This document shows, piece by piece, positions 53,395 to 63,015 of a stretch of DNA of 64,000 bases. The DNA is from Kangiella sp. HZ709 (GTDB taxonomy: Bacteria; Pseudomonadota; Gammaproteobacteria; Enterobacterales; Kangiellaceae): positions 937,031 to 1,001,030 of the forward strand of contig NZ_WKJC01000001.1 in NCBI RefSeq assembly GCF_009674675.1. Direction: 5' to 3'. The position numbers and the translations under genes are program-made. The notes below the pieces were generated by a model. It was not told the DNA's origin and did not search any database. It was given only the letters and a program-made list of their open reading frames with translations. Within the stretch, counting starts at the first letter, position 1, and each line of letters begins with the position of its first letter.

Positions 53395-55722
53395 ATGTCA
53401 GAAAATACAGGCTTCTTTTCACAAATCACAAAACGCAGAATCCCTCAATTTTTAGGAATATATTTAGCTGCCAGCTGGACCGCTATGGAGTTTACTCAAT
53501 GGGCAGTCGAAATATATGGTTTATCCAGAAACTGGGAACAGTTGCTAGTAGTATTACTTTTACTTTGCTTACCCCTAGTAGTCGTTCTAGCATGGCAGCA
53601 CGGAGCTCCAGGAAAACAGAAATGGAGTTTATTTGAGAAGATTTATATTCCAATCAACCTTTTGGCAATTCCTTTAGTATTGAGCTCTATTTATTTAAAA
53701 ATGGATTTTTCGCCTTCTACTAATAATATTGCAAGCTCCGAAATTAGTGCTTTCAAATCCACCTCAAAGCAAAGCAGTATTAAAAAAATACTGGTATTCC
53801 CTTTAAATAACATTAGCAAAGATGAATCATTAAACAGCGTAGCTATAGCCAGTTCAGAAGTTTTAAGAAGAGACCTTAGTCAAAATAAATATATTATAGC
53901 AGGCGATAGTTTTGCCTTGATCAACGATTTACAAACAGCACGAGCGCCAATTGATTCCATACCACTCTCTCTGCAGATAAAGCTAACAAAAGAAAAGTAT
54001 CTAGATTACTTTGCAAACGGGACATTAAACTTCGCTGGCCAACAATATCAATTAAAAGTCTCTCTATACACTTCTGTAACGGGTAAAAAATTAAAAGAAT
54101 TTATTGCAGAGTCAACCGACTACTTCACTGCTATAGATATCATATCAGAACAAGTAACAAACCATTTATTAGATGAACAAGATCGCCAACAAACCGACTT
54201 ACCGATAGGCGATTTATATACCTATAACTTCAAAGCTTTTAAAACTTATGCCAAATCTCGAGTGTTAATGACCGATTATGGCAATCATGAAAAAGCAATT
54301 GCTTTACTTATAGATGCTGCTGAACAAGATGACAAATTTGCATTAGCTAATCTTACACTTGTTACTTATTATGCTGGTCAAAATCAGATAGCCAATGCTA
54401 AAAACAGACTTGATAAGGTTATGCCTTACAAAGAAAGTAAGTTCACCGAAAGAGAAAAGTACTCTTTGTCTTTAGTGCAATTAAGCTTAACCAATCAACT
54501 TAGTAAAACGCCAAGTCTGGTAGAACGATGGATAACTGCATTCCCAGACGAGCTTGAGCCTTATCAAGCCAAAGCTAGCATAGCTAGAGTGCTTCTAAAG
54601 AAAGATAAAGCGATTAAAGCTTCAATTGACGCCTATGAAAACATATTACGAATTGACCCTACCCTAGTAGCCTACTGGGGTGCAATCGGTGACGTTTACC
54701 TGTCCCAGGCTGACTACGATAACGCCATTATCGCTTACAATAAATTTATAGATCTAGACCCTACTAATCAAGATGCCTACCGCAAATTAGGTAACTACCA
54801 TTTCCAACTGGGAAAGTACGACTCTTCCAATAACTACTACCAGCAAATTCTTCTTCTTAACGCAGAAGACACTAATGCCCTTTCAAGATTAGCGCTATCT
54901 AATGCAAGACTTGGTAAATTCGAAGAGTCTCTACGGTTTATTAATCAAGCTATTGAACTAAGCTTAAACCCTGCTCAAGAACATAGCTTTTTATCGCAAA
55001 AATCTCGACTATTTTGGAATTATGGGCAGTATCAAAATGCTATCAAAAGTCATGAACAATCCGTTGATGCATTTAGAAAAGTCACTACAACTAGTAGCTT
55101 GGCCCTTTACGAAAGTCAGTTTGCAGTTAAATATTTTGTTGCAGGCGAAGCGACCAAGGCGCAAGAAACTCTTAAATTCTATCAAGACTGGGCTAAACAA
55201 AACAATGCAACAGCTATTTTACTAAACATCGATTTGCATAGAGCTGAATTATTAGCAGAGCAACAAAAATTTGACGATGCCATTGAACTAGCTCAAAAAG
55301 CCAAAATTTCAGCACAACAGCTTGCAGAAAATACTTCGGATAGCTATATAGAGTATTTAACCGGAAGATTTTACGCCTTCAAAGGTGATGGGGAAAAAGC
55401 AATCTCTTCTATAAAACCATACACAGAAGAGAACCCGGATAATATCAATAATCTGAAGTGGTTGGCCAGAGCATACATGGTCGATGGTCAATATACTAAA
55501 GCCCAAGAAACCCTCAATTTTATGCTGAGGATTGCTCCTGGTTACCCTGAGTATAACTTACTGATGGCTAAAATCCTCATAGCTTCTGATAAAGCTAATC
55601 TCGCAAAAGAATACTTAGCGAAGTCGCTTGTCGGCTGGAAGCTTGCTGATGAAAATCATATGGAGCTTGAGGAAACCAAAGTCCTGATTAGCCAATTAGA
55701 AAAAAAGAGTCGTAGCATTTAA
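53395..55722 (+). CDS. Membrane protein with C-terminal TPR repeats (paralogue A)
   Basis: A 775-residue protein. The N-terminus (FFSQITKRRIPQFLGIYLAA to about 90) has two to three membrane helices and is of the kind seen in many gammaproteobacterial FlgO/TPR proteins; a periplasmic domain (about 110-260) and then at least eight TPR-like repeats follow, clear in YWGAIGDVYLSQADYDNAII and AYRKLGNYHFQLGKYDSSNN. There is no DNA-binding or cyclase domain. It is likely an envelope scaffold or sensor. A paralogue follows 70 bp downstream. Confidence 0.8.
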   Translation: MSENTGFFSQITKRRIPQFLGIYLAASWTAMEFTQWAVEIYGLSRNWEQLLVVLLLLCLPLVVVLAWQHGAPGKQKWSLFEKIYIPINLLAIPLVLSSIYLKMDFSPSTNNIASSEISAFKSTSKQSSIKKILVFPLNNISKDESLNSVAIASSEVLRRDLSQNKYIIAGDSFALINDLQTARAPIDSIPLSLQIKLTKEKYLDYFANGTLNFAGQQYQLKVSLYTSVTGKKLKEFIAESTDYFTAIDIISEQVTNHLLDEQDRQQTDLPIGDLYTYNFKAFKTYAKSRVLMTDYGNHEKAIALLIDAAEQDDKFALANLTLVTYYAGQNQIANAKNRLDKVMPYKESKFTEREKYSLSLVQLSLTNQLSKTPSLVERWITAFPDELEPYQAKASIARVLLKKDKAIKASIDAYENILRIDPTLVAYWGAIGDVYLSQADYDNAIIAYNKFIDLDPTNQDAYRKLGNYHFQLGKYDSSNNYYQQILLLNAEDTNALSRLALSNARLGKFEESLRFINQAIELSLNPAQEHSFLSQKSRLFWNYGQYQNAIKSHEQSVDAFRKVTTTSSLALYESQFAVKYFVAGEATKAQETLKFYQDWAKQNNATAILLNIDLHRAELLAEQQKFDDAIELAQKAKISAQQLAENTSDSYIEYLTGRFYAFKGDGEKAISSIKPYTEENPDNINNLKWLARAYMVDGQYTKAQETLNFMLRIAPGYPEYNLLMAKILIASDKANLAKEYLAKSLVGWKLADENHMELEETKVLISQLEKKSRSI

Positions 55723-55792
55723 TATAAATAGTTTGACCCTATAAGGGCTAACCCTTAGTATTTTATTAAATAATCGATTCTTTAGTAGTTAA

Positions 55793-58090
55793 ATGTCAGA
55801 AAATACAGGCTTTTTCTCAAAAATTTTAACAAGGCGTATCCCGCAATTCTTCGGTATCTTCTTAGCAGGCAGCTGGACGGCGCTCGAATTCACAGGCTGG
55901 GCGGTAGAGCGTTATTCCCTATCTCCCAATTGGGAAGAAGTCCTGATAGTTACCTTGTTGCTTTTTTTACCTATGATTTTAGTGCTGGCATGGCACCATG
56001 GCGCTCCTGGCAAGCAGAAGTGGACCTTATTCGAAAAAATATTCTTACCTCTATACCTATTGGTTATTCCTCTGACATTGCACCATTTATACAAAGATGA
56101 AGACTTAGGGAAAACCGTTGAGATGGTGATGGTAGAAGATGAAACAGGGAAAATGCAAGAAAGAGAAATTGTTAAGTCTCAATTTATTAAGCCTATTATT
56201 CTTTTCCCATTTCAAAATAAAACAAACGACTCTAAGTTTGATATTTTAGCAGGGATAACTTCGAATGTACTCAATAGAGACCTGAAGCAAAATATTTTTT
56301 ACTCCAGTCCTGAAATAGGTCAATTAAGCGAATCAATTAAAAATGATAAGCAAAGTATAAAAAGGCTGCCGCTTTCTTATCAGCTCAATCAAGCTAAAGA
56401 ACGTGGTAGAGACTATTTGCTCTCAGGCGAATTATTACAAGCTGGGGCTAATTATAAAATCAAAGTCAGTATTTATAATGCTAGTAACGGTAGAAAAGAT
56501 CTGGAATTGATTGAGGAGAACTCCAACTACTTCTCGGCAATTGATCAGTTAACAATAAAAATCAATGAACACTTTAAAACAGGTTCTGAGTATACCGACT
56601 TACCCATTGAAGACTTGTTTACTTATAACTGGGATGCATTCAATGACTACGCTCAGGCCGTTTTAATTTTTAATTTTGGGGACAATGTCCAAGAAGCCGA
56701 GCCATTATTTATATCCGCGATTGAAAAGGACGAAACCTTCTCTATTGCTGCGTTTAACTTTGCATTATTCAGCATTCGTCAAAACAAAGTCGTCAAAGCA
56801 AAAAAATACACTCAGTTAGCGCAACAACATCAGACTTATCGCTTAACAGAAAGAGAAAGATTTCCCATCAATGCGACAGCCTACTACCTTAATCAACAAT
56901 CACAAAAAGGCTTTGGAGTTCTAGACCAATGGATCAAACTTTATCCAACGGATACTTTTGCCTATTTGCTCAAAGCTGAGTTTTTAAGGTTCAATACCGA
57001 TAGTTATGAAGAGTCTATTGCCAATCTGAAAAAAGTCATTGAGCTAGATCCTTCACAACATGCGCTATGGGATGCTATTGGCGATATCTATAATAGTGTG
57101 GGTCAGTATGATAAAGCCTTAGATGCCTATGAAAAATATTCTATCAAGAATTCATCTAATCCTATTGCTTACAAAAACTTAGGTGATCTCTATAAGAAAA
57201 CCGGTAACTATGACTCCGTTATCAGTAACTATCAATCTGCACTTGGTTTAGAGCCTAATAATCAAGCTGTACTATCAAATTTGGCTGATGCCTACTCTAG
57301 GATTGGTCGTTTTAGAGATGCTGAAGCTACCTTTAAAAAAGCTATTCAAAATAGTAATACTTCAGCCAGTATCGTTAACAATAAAATACGGCTATCTCAA
57401 TTTTATTGGGATTATGGCGTCCGAGAGTCTTCAACAAAGTACCTACAGGAAGCTTTTAAAGAGTTCGCCGAAACCCAAAGTGTTGATACCAGTTTACAGA
57501 GAGAAGCACTATTTGCATGGCAATACCATTTAGCAGGCCAAACAGAGTTAGCTCAAACCACCATCGATAAAGCGGTAAAACTTGGCGTAGACTCTGGTGA
57601 AGATATTTTATTTATTAATACTCAAATCGCTCAAGGCATGTTGCTTAATTATCTAGGAAAACCTGAAGAATCATTAATTGTATACGATGAATTGTTAAAA
57701 ATTGGCGGTGCCTACTCTTCAGCAAATATAGCGATTATCAATCACTTTAAAGGTAGAAGTCTTTACTTCAATCAGCAGTACGAAGAAGCTCTGATTGCGT
57801 TAGAGCCTATATTAGAGCGTTCGCCTGATCGTACGGACTTCCTTCTTTGGACAGCGATGAATTATTTAGCATTAGGTAATTTAGAAAAGTCTGAATCACT
57901 TTATAAAAGACTACTTATCCTTGCTCCAGCTATTCCGACCTATAATCTTGGAATGGCCAAAGTGCTACTAGCTAAGAATGAAGTTTCTGGTGCTAAAGAG
58001 TATTTAGAAACAGCCATCTCGAATTGGCAATATGCTGATATGGAAATAGCCGAACTCACAGAAGCACAAAACTTACTCAGTTCGCTATAA
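55793..58090 (+). CDS. Membrane protein with C-terminal TPR repeats (paralogue B)
   Basis: A 765-residue paralogue of the upstream gene: the first 80 residues align closely (SENTGFFSKILTRRIPQFFG against SENTGFFSQITKRRIPQFLG) and DNA identity at the start codon region is high. Domain order is the same; TPR units such as LWDAIGDIYNSVGQYDKALD and AYKNLGDLYKKTGNYDSVIS are well kept while the periplasmic domain has diverged. It is probably co-transcribed with paralogue A and closed by a strong terminator. Confidence 0.8.
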   Translation: MSENTGFFSKILTRRIPQFFGIFLAGSWTALEFTGWAVERYSLSPNWEEVLIVTLLLFLPMILVLAWHHGAPGKQKWTLFEKIFLPLYLLVIPLTLHHLYKDEDLGKTVEMVMVEDETGKMQEREIVKSQFIKPIILFPFQNKTNDSKFDILAGITSNVLNRDLKQNIFYSSPEIGQLSESIKNDKQSIKRLPLSYQLNQAKERGRDYLLSGELLQAGANYKIKVSIYNASNGRKDLELIEENSNYFSAIDQLTIKINEHFKTGSEYTDLPIEDLFTYNWDAFNDYAQAVLIFNFGDNVQEAEPLFISAIEKDETFSIAAFNFALFSIRQNKVVKAKKYTQLAQQHQTYRLTERERFPINATAYYLNQQSQKGFGVLDQWIKLYPTDTFAYLLKAEFLRFNTDSYEESIANLKKVIELDPSQHALWDAIGDIYNSVGQYDKALDAYEKYSIKNSSNPIAYKNLGDLYKKTGNYDSVISNYQSALGLEPNNQAVLSNLADAYSRIGRFRDAEATFKKAIQNSNTSASIVNNKIRLSQFYWDYGVRESSTKYLQEAFKEFAETQSVDTSLQREALFAWQYHLAGQTELAQTTIDKAVKLGVDSGEDILFINTQIAQGMLLNYLGKPEESLIVYDELLKIGGAYSSANIAIINHFKGRSLYFNQQYEEALIALEPILERSPDRTDFLLWTAMNYLALGNLEKSESLYKRLLILAPAIPTYNLGMAKVLLAKNEVSGAKEYLETAISNWQYADMEIAELTEAQNLLSSL

Positions 58091-58119
58091 AAAAAGCCCT
58101 TCAAATGAAGGGCTTTTTT
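58090..58119. terminator. Bidirectional terminator after the TPR pair
   Basis: Stem AGCCCTTCA / TGAAGGGCT around AA (58095-58114), with A6 and T6 runs. It lies between convergent genes. Confidence 0.92.
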
Positions 58120-58130
58120 AAGCTTTGATA

Positions 58131-60359
58131 TTATTTTAAATGTTTCTCAAAATAATCGGTAATGGTATTAAACACATGAGTTCGAGTTTTCTTTCCCCAA
58201 ATTGAATGCTTTGAACCTGGATAATTCATTTGGTCAAAAGGTTTATTCGCGTCTTGCAAAGCTTTATATAACTTAGTGCTATTGGTAAATAATACATTAT
58301 CGTCGGCCATGCCATGGATTACCATTAAATTACCTTGTAAGCCTTCTAAATAAGGGAACACATTAGATGCTTCATAACCTTCCTTATTATTTTTAGGGTG
58401 ATCTAAGTAACGTTCAGTGTAATGAGTATCATACAAGTACCAGTCGGTAACAGGTGCAACAGAAACCCCTACTTTAAAAATTTCAGGATTTTTAAACATC
58501 GCCATAATGGTCATGTAGCCGCCATAACTCCAACCAAACATGCCAATTTTGTCTTTATCCACATAAGGCAGAGAAGTTAAATACTCAACGCCCTTAACTT
58601 GATCCACCAGTTCAATATTACCGAGCTTACGATAAATAGGGTCTTCAAATTTTTTGCCACGATTCCATGAACCACGATTATCTAAAGAAAAAACAACAAA
58701 ACCTTTGCTAGCCATTAAGTGATGCCAGTAAGTGTTACGGGCACCCCAAGTATTGCGCACACGCTGGGCATGTGGACCACCATAAACATCAACAATTACT
58801 GGATATTTTTTATTAGCATTAAATGGTACCGGCTTGTAAATTCGATACTGCATTTCTTGGCCATCTTCCGCTTTTATTGTGCCAAATTCTGGTTTAGAGG
58901 CCTTTTTATAATAGTCATAATAAGGATGTGTTTTATCCAGTTTATTTTGTTCAAGCCAAGTTACTAAATCGCCATTTGCTTTTCGCAAACTCACCTGTGA
59001 AGGCTGAGTGGTCGAAGAAAAATAATCCACGAATACGTCCATCGATTTTGCAAAGGTTACGCCGTGCACGCCACTTTGTTGAGTAATTTTTTTAAGCTCC
59101 CCGCCAGCTAGCGGAACTGAATACAAATGCTGTTCTAGGGGACTTTCCTTGTTAGCATCAAAGTAAACCAAGCCATTCTTTTCATCGACTCCGTAAACAT
59201 TATCAACTACCCAGTCGCCTTGGGTTAATTGCTTGATAAGTTTACCCTCTAAGTCATACAGATAAATGTGTCTAAAACCATCTCGCTCCGATGTCCAAAT
59301 AAATTGTTTCGACTTCTTTAAAAAACGAAGATCTTTAGTCAGGTTTATCCAAGTATCAGCAGCTTCAGTTAATACCTTCTTAAATGAGCCATTTGCTATA
59401 TCTGCAAAGCGCAACTCTAAAGTTTTTTGGTCACGACTTTGCCATTGATAAGAAACGCTTTTGGAATCTTTAAGCCACTTAACTCGCGGAATATAAATAT
59501 CAGTTTTTTTACCAGTATCGATCCAAGTTGTTTTATTCGAGTCTAAATTTAATACCCCCAATTTAATGGTCACATTATTGGTACCAGTACTGGGATAGCG
59601 TTGCTCGAAAACTGTAAAATCTTCAGCATTAATTTCATAGCGCTTTTCAATATTCACTGGCGACTCGTCAACTTGTAAGTAAGCAACTTTTTTTGAATCC
59701 GGTGACCACCAATATCCCGTTAAACGCCCCATTTCTTCTTGCGCCACAAACTCTGCCATACCATTTTTGATGGTACCTTCACCATCGAAGGTTAGCTGTG
59801 TTTCTTTGCCAGTTTTGACATTAACCATAAAAATGTTCTGGTCACGAATGAAAGAAACATAGTCACCATTGGGTGATAGCTTAATATCCGTTTCATAGGT
59901 TTCAGTTTTGGTTAATTGCTTGGTAGCGCCATTACCTGCTTTAGTAATATCGTAAGCAAAGATATCGCCGCCTAAAGGAAATAACAATGTCTTACCATCA
60001 TCACCCCAGTAGTAGCTAATGATACCCTTAGCAAATAATCGCATTCTTTCACGACGCGCCTTTTCTTCATCTGACAGGTTTTCTTCGCCCGGCAATAAAT
60101 CACGAGAATCAACTAACATACGTGACTTCTTGTCTTTGAGATTGTATTCCCATAAGTCCAAGCGCTCTTGTTCATCCTCCTTGCCCTTTAAAAAAGTCAC
60201 GCGCGAACCATCAGGTGACAGCTTTACAGATCTAGGCGCTGGCCCATCTAAGGAAGGATCTGAGTAGATTCTTTCTACGCTTAATTCTTTTGCCTGCGCG
60301 ACAGTAGTTGAAGCCATACCTAAAGCTCCTATCAGAATGGTTGTAATTATTTTTTTCAT
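58131..60359 (-). CDS. Dipeptidyl peptidase IV-like serine peptidase (S9 family), exported
   Basis: A 742-residue exported peptidase (signal MKKIITTILIGALGMASTTVA; ATG at 60359). N-terminal beta-propeller to about 470, with the DPP-IV-type double Glu in FVAQEEMGRLTGYWWSPDS that binds the substrate N-terminus. Alpha/beta-hydrolase domain: catalytic Ser in MFGWSYGGYMTIM, Asp in MADDNVLF and His in GSKHSIWG. Removes X-Pro/X-Ala dipeptides in relatives. Would supply peptides to the POT transporter. Confidence 0.93.
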   Translation of the reverse strand: MKKIITTILIGALGMASTTVAQAKELSVERIYSDPSLDGPAPRSVKLSPDGSRVTFLKGKEDEQERLDLWEYNLKDKKSRMLVDSRDLLPGEENLSDEEKARRERMRLFAKGIISYYWGDDGKTLLFPLGGDIFAYDITKAGNGATKQLTKTETYETDIKLSPNGDYVSFIRDQNIFMVNVKTGKETQLTFDGEGTIKNGMAEFVAQEEMGRLTGYWWSPDSKKVAYLQVDESPVNIEKRYEINAEDFTVFEQRYPSTGTNNVTIKLGVLNLDSNKTTWIDTGKKTDIYIPRVKWLKDSKSVSYQWQSRDQKTLELRFADIANGSFKKVLTEAADTWINLTKDLRFLKKSKQFIWTSERDGFRHIYLYDLEGKLIKQLTQGDWVVDNVYGVDEKNGLVYFDANKESPLEQHLYSVPLAGGELKKITQQSGVHGVTFAKSMDVFVDYFSSTTQPSQVSLRKANGDLVTWLEQNKLDKTHPYYDYYKKASKPEFGTIKAEDGQEMQYRIYKPVPFNANKKYPVIVDVYGGPHAQRVRNTWGARNTYWHHLMASKGFVVFSLDNRGSWNRGKKFEDPIYRKLGNIELVDQVKGVEYLTSLPYVDKDKIGMFGWSYGGYMTIMAMFKNPEIFKVGVSVAPVTDWYLYDTHYTERYLDHPKNNKEGYEASNVFPYLEGLQGNLMVIHGMADDNVLFTNSTKLYKALQDANKPFDQMNYPGSKHSIWGKKTRTHVFNTITDYFEKHLK

Positions 60360-60489
60360 AGCATACACCTATTTTTATAGTGCCCTAATCATAGAAGCAA
60401 TAGTTTGAATATTCAATGCCAGATATGGCTAGTTTCATACCTGGATATACTGCATAATCGACACTCTCTCTTTAAGACAGAACAGTCTT

Positions 60490-61422
60490 ATGCACAAAGT
60501 ATCAGGAAACTGGAAATTAGGTCTAACCCTATCATTAACCACCGCTTTTTTATGGGGTTTATTGCCGATTGCTTTAAAAGGATTACTGTTGCAAATGGAT
60601 GCGGTCACTGTGACCTGGTATCGTTTTTTAAGCGCCGCAGTATTGGTCTTTTTGTTTTTAGCATTACGTAAACGCCTACCGAGCCTTAAGCAATTAAAAG
60701 GCGTTGTAGGACTCTTAATGCTAATAGCTATTTTAGGGCTTGGTTCTAATTATGTCTTCTACCTAGTTGGGTTGGAATTAACCAATCCTAGTTCCGCTCA
60801 GGTCATGATCCAAACAGCTCCTATGATGATGCTAATTGGTGGCTTAGTTATTTTTAAGGAACCTTTTAGTAAGTGGCAGTGGCTTGGCTTTACTACTTTT
60901 GCGTTAGGTTTAATTTTATTTTTTAACCTACGCTTTGGAGAAATTTTTAATTCATTAGGAAGTTACACTATAGGTTTGTTATGGATATTCGCCGCCGCTG
61001 TTACCTGGGCGACCTATGCCCTAGCTCAAAAACAATTACTGAATGAATTCTCATCCAATCAAATCATGTTTATGATTTATTTGGCCTGTGTCCCTTTATT
61101 GATACCAATAAGTAATCCTGAACAAATCATGGATATCAATGGTCTAGGCTGGTTCTTGCTTATATTCTGCTGCTTAAATACCTTGGTAGCCTACGGTGCC
61201 TTTGCTGAGGCTCTTGCTCACTGGGAAGCAAGCCGTGTTAGTGCGCTTCTGGCTATAACACCATTACTCACCATAGTATTTATGAAAATCTGCGCCTACT
61301 TCTTCCCAGACTATCTAATCGCAGAGCCGCTTAACGCCTTAAGTTTAATCGGCGCAGGAATGGTGGTAACAGGTTCGGCCATCACAGCTTTAGCTGGAAG
61401 AAAGAAAAGTAACCACTCTTAA
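60490..61422 (+). CDS. EamA/DMT family transporter
   Basis: A 310-residue inner-membrane protein with ten hydrophobic helices in two EamA repeats (LSLTTAFLWGLLPIALKGLL at the start; LLWIFAAAVTWATYALAQKQ opening the second). Conserved features are WYRFLSAA and NPSSAQVMIQTAPMMMLIGG in the first repeat, and EALAHWEASRVSALLAITPL in the second. Substrate unknown; such carriers move amino acids or metabolites. Single gene between two convergent/divergent neighbours. Confidence 0.9.
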   Translation: MHKVSGNWKLGLTLSLTTAFLWGLLPIALKGLLLQMDAVTVTWYRFLSAAVLVFLFLALRKRLPSLKQLKGVVGLLMLIAILGLGSNYVFYLVGLELTNPSSAQVMIQTAPMMMLIGGLVIFKEPFSKWQWLGFTTFALGLILFFNLRFGEIFNSLGSYTIGLLWIFAAAVTWATYALAQKQLLNEFSSNQIMFMIYLACVPLLIPISNPEQIMDINGLGWFLLIFCCLNTLVAYGAFAEALAHWEASRVSALLAITPLLTIVFMKICAYFFPDYLIAEPLNALSLIGAGMVVTGSAITALAGRKKSNHS

Positions 61423-61435
61423 AGTGACATGACAC

Positions 61436-61464
61436 AAAAAAAGGCGCTCAAGGCGCCTTTTTTA
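61436..61464. terminator. Bidirectional terminator between EamA gene and lpdA
   Basis: Stem AGGCGC / GCGCCT (61442-61447, 61453-61458) with A-run and T-run. It closes both convergent genes. Confidence 0.88.
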
Positions 61465-61476
61465 TATTAAGAATAT

Positions 61477-62895
61477 TTATTTCTTTTTGCGAGCTGGTGG
61501 AAGGTCGGTACAAACTCCCTCATAAACTTCTGCTGCAAAACTAATTGATTCAGAAAGTGTTGGGTGAGCATGAATCGTTAAACCAATGTCCTCAGCATCA
61601 CAACCCATTTCAATTGCCAAACCGACCTCAGCAATTAATTCACCAGCGTTCACGCCAGCAACAGCACCACCGATAACACGATTGGTTTTTTTATCGAATA
61701 ATAACTTAGTCATACCTTCAGAGCGGTTGGCACCAATAGCACGGCCAGAAGCTGCCCATGGGAAGTTGCCTACGCCATATTCAATACCTTCTGCTTTGGC
61801 TTCTTTTTCAGTGTAGCCAACCCAAGCTAACTCAGGGTCAGTATAAGCTACTGAAGGGATAGTAATTGGGTCGAAGTAATGTTTTTTACCAGCGATAACC
61901 TCTGCAGCAACATGAGCTTCAGCCGTTGCTTTATGCGCTAACATTGGTTGCCCTACAATATCTCCAATCGCATAAATGTGCGGAACGTTAGTACGCATTT
62001 GCTTATCTGTTTCGATAAAGCCACGATCAGAAACGGTAACGCCAGCTTTTTCAGCATCAATCAAATCGCCATTTGGACGACGACCTACTGCTGATAAAAT
62101 CATGTCGAACTTAACCGGGTCAGCTGGAGCATTCTTACCTTCGAAAGTCACGTATAAACCATCTTTCTTAGCTTCAACAGCGGTTACGCTAGTCTCGAGC
62201 ATGATGTTTTCGTATTTTTTGCTAACAAACTTTTGAAGTACTTTAACGACGTCTTTATCAGCTGCTGGAATTAATTGGTCAGCCATCTCAACCACAGAGA
62301 TCTTTGTACCTAGAGCGCGGTAAACGGTTGCCATCTCTAAACCGATAATCCCGCCACCCAAAACTAACATGCTCTCAGGAACTTGGCGAAGCTCTAGAGC
62401 ACCAGTTGAATCAACGATACGATCGTCTTCTGGCAAGAATGGTAGTTGAACCACGCGAGAACCAGCTGCAATGATCGCATGTTCAAATTCTACTGTTTGT
62501 TTGTTACCTTCGTGCTCAACTTCTAGAGTATGAGAACCCGTAAATTTACCGTAACCTTGCACAGTTTTTACTTTGCGCATCTTGGCCATACCGGCAACGC
62601 CTTGAGATAAACGACCTACCACACCATCTTTATAAGCACGGATTTTATCGATATCAATTTCAGGCTTACCAAAACTTACGCCATGTTTTGAAGTTTCTTC
62701 TGCTTCATCGATGACCTTAGCTGTGTGTAGCAGTGCTTTTGAAGGGATACAACCCACATTCAAACATACACCACCTAAGTCGGCGTACTTTTCTACCATT
62801 ACCACATCTAGACCTAAATCCGCTGCACGAAATGCCGCTGAATAGCCGCCAGGACCACTACCTAAAACAACAACTTGAGCTTTGATATTACTCAT
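61477..62895 (-). CDS. lpdA: Dihydrolipoyl dehydrogenase (E3)
   Basis: The E3 flavoprotein of pyruvate and 2-oxoglutarate dehydrogenases, 472 residues. FAD motif VVLGSGPGGYSAAFRAADLG near 8, the redox disulfide GGVCLNVGCIPSKALLH near 40, NAD motif VLGGGIIGLEMATVY and the C-terminal IHAHPTLSE with the catalytic His-Glu. Start at ATG 62895 with AGAGGAA upstream. It follows aceF by 120 bp, as in aceEF-lpd operons. Confidence 0.97.
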   Translation of the reverse strand: MSNIKAQVVVLGSGPGGYSAAFRAADLGLDVVMVEKYADLGGVCLNVGCIPSKALLHTAKVIDEAEETSKHGVSFGKPEIDIDKIRAYKDGVVGRLSQGVAGMAKMRKVKTVQGYGKFTGSHTLEVEHEGNKQTVEFEHAIIAAGSRVVQLPFLPEDDRIVDSTGALELRQVPESMLVLGGGIIGLEMATVYRALGTKISVVEMADQLIPAADKDVVKVLQKFVSKKYENIMLETSVTAVEAKKDGLYVTFEGKNAPADPVKFDMILSAVGRRPNGDLIDAEKAGVTVSDRGFIETDKQMRTNVPHIYAIGDIVGQPMLAHKATAEAHVAAEVIAGKKHYFDPITIPSVAYTDPELAWVGYTEKEAKAEGIEYGVGNFPWAASGRAIGANRSEGMTKLLFDKKTNRVIGGAVAGVNAGELIAEVGLAIEMGCDAEDIGLTIHAHPTLSESISFAAEVYEGVCTDLPPARKKK

Positions 62896-63015
62896 GAGTT
62901 TCCTCTGAAAATTCTTTTTTAAATGACCAACACCGACCAAAACCAGTGTTTTATAGCCACCTCAATTTTGAAGTGGCGTATTTTACCTTAATTGGGCGAA
63001 AAATCACCACCCTAA

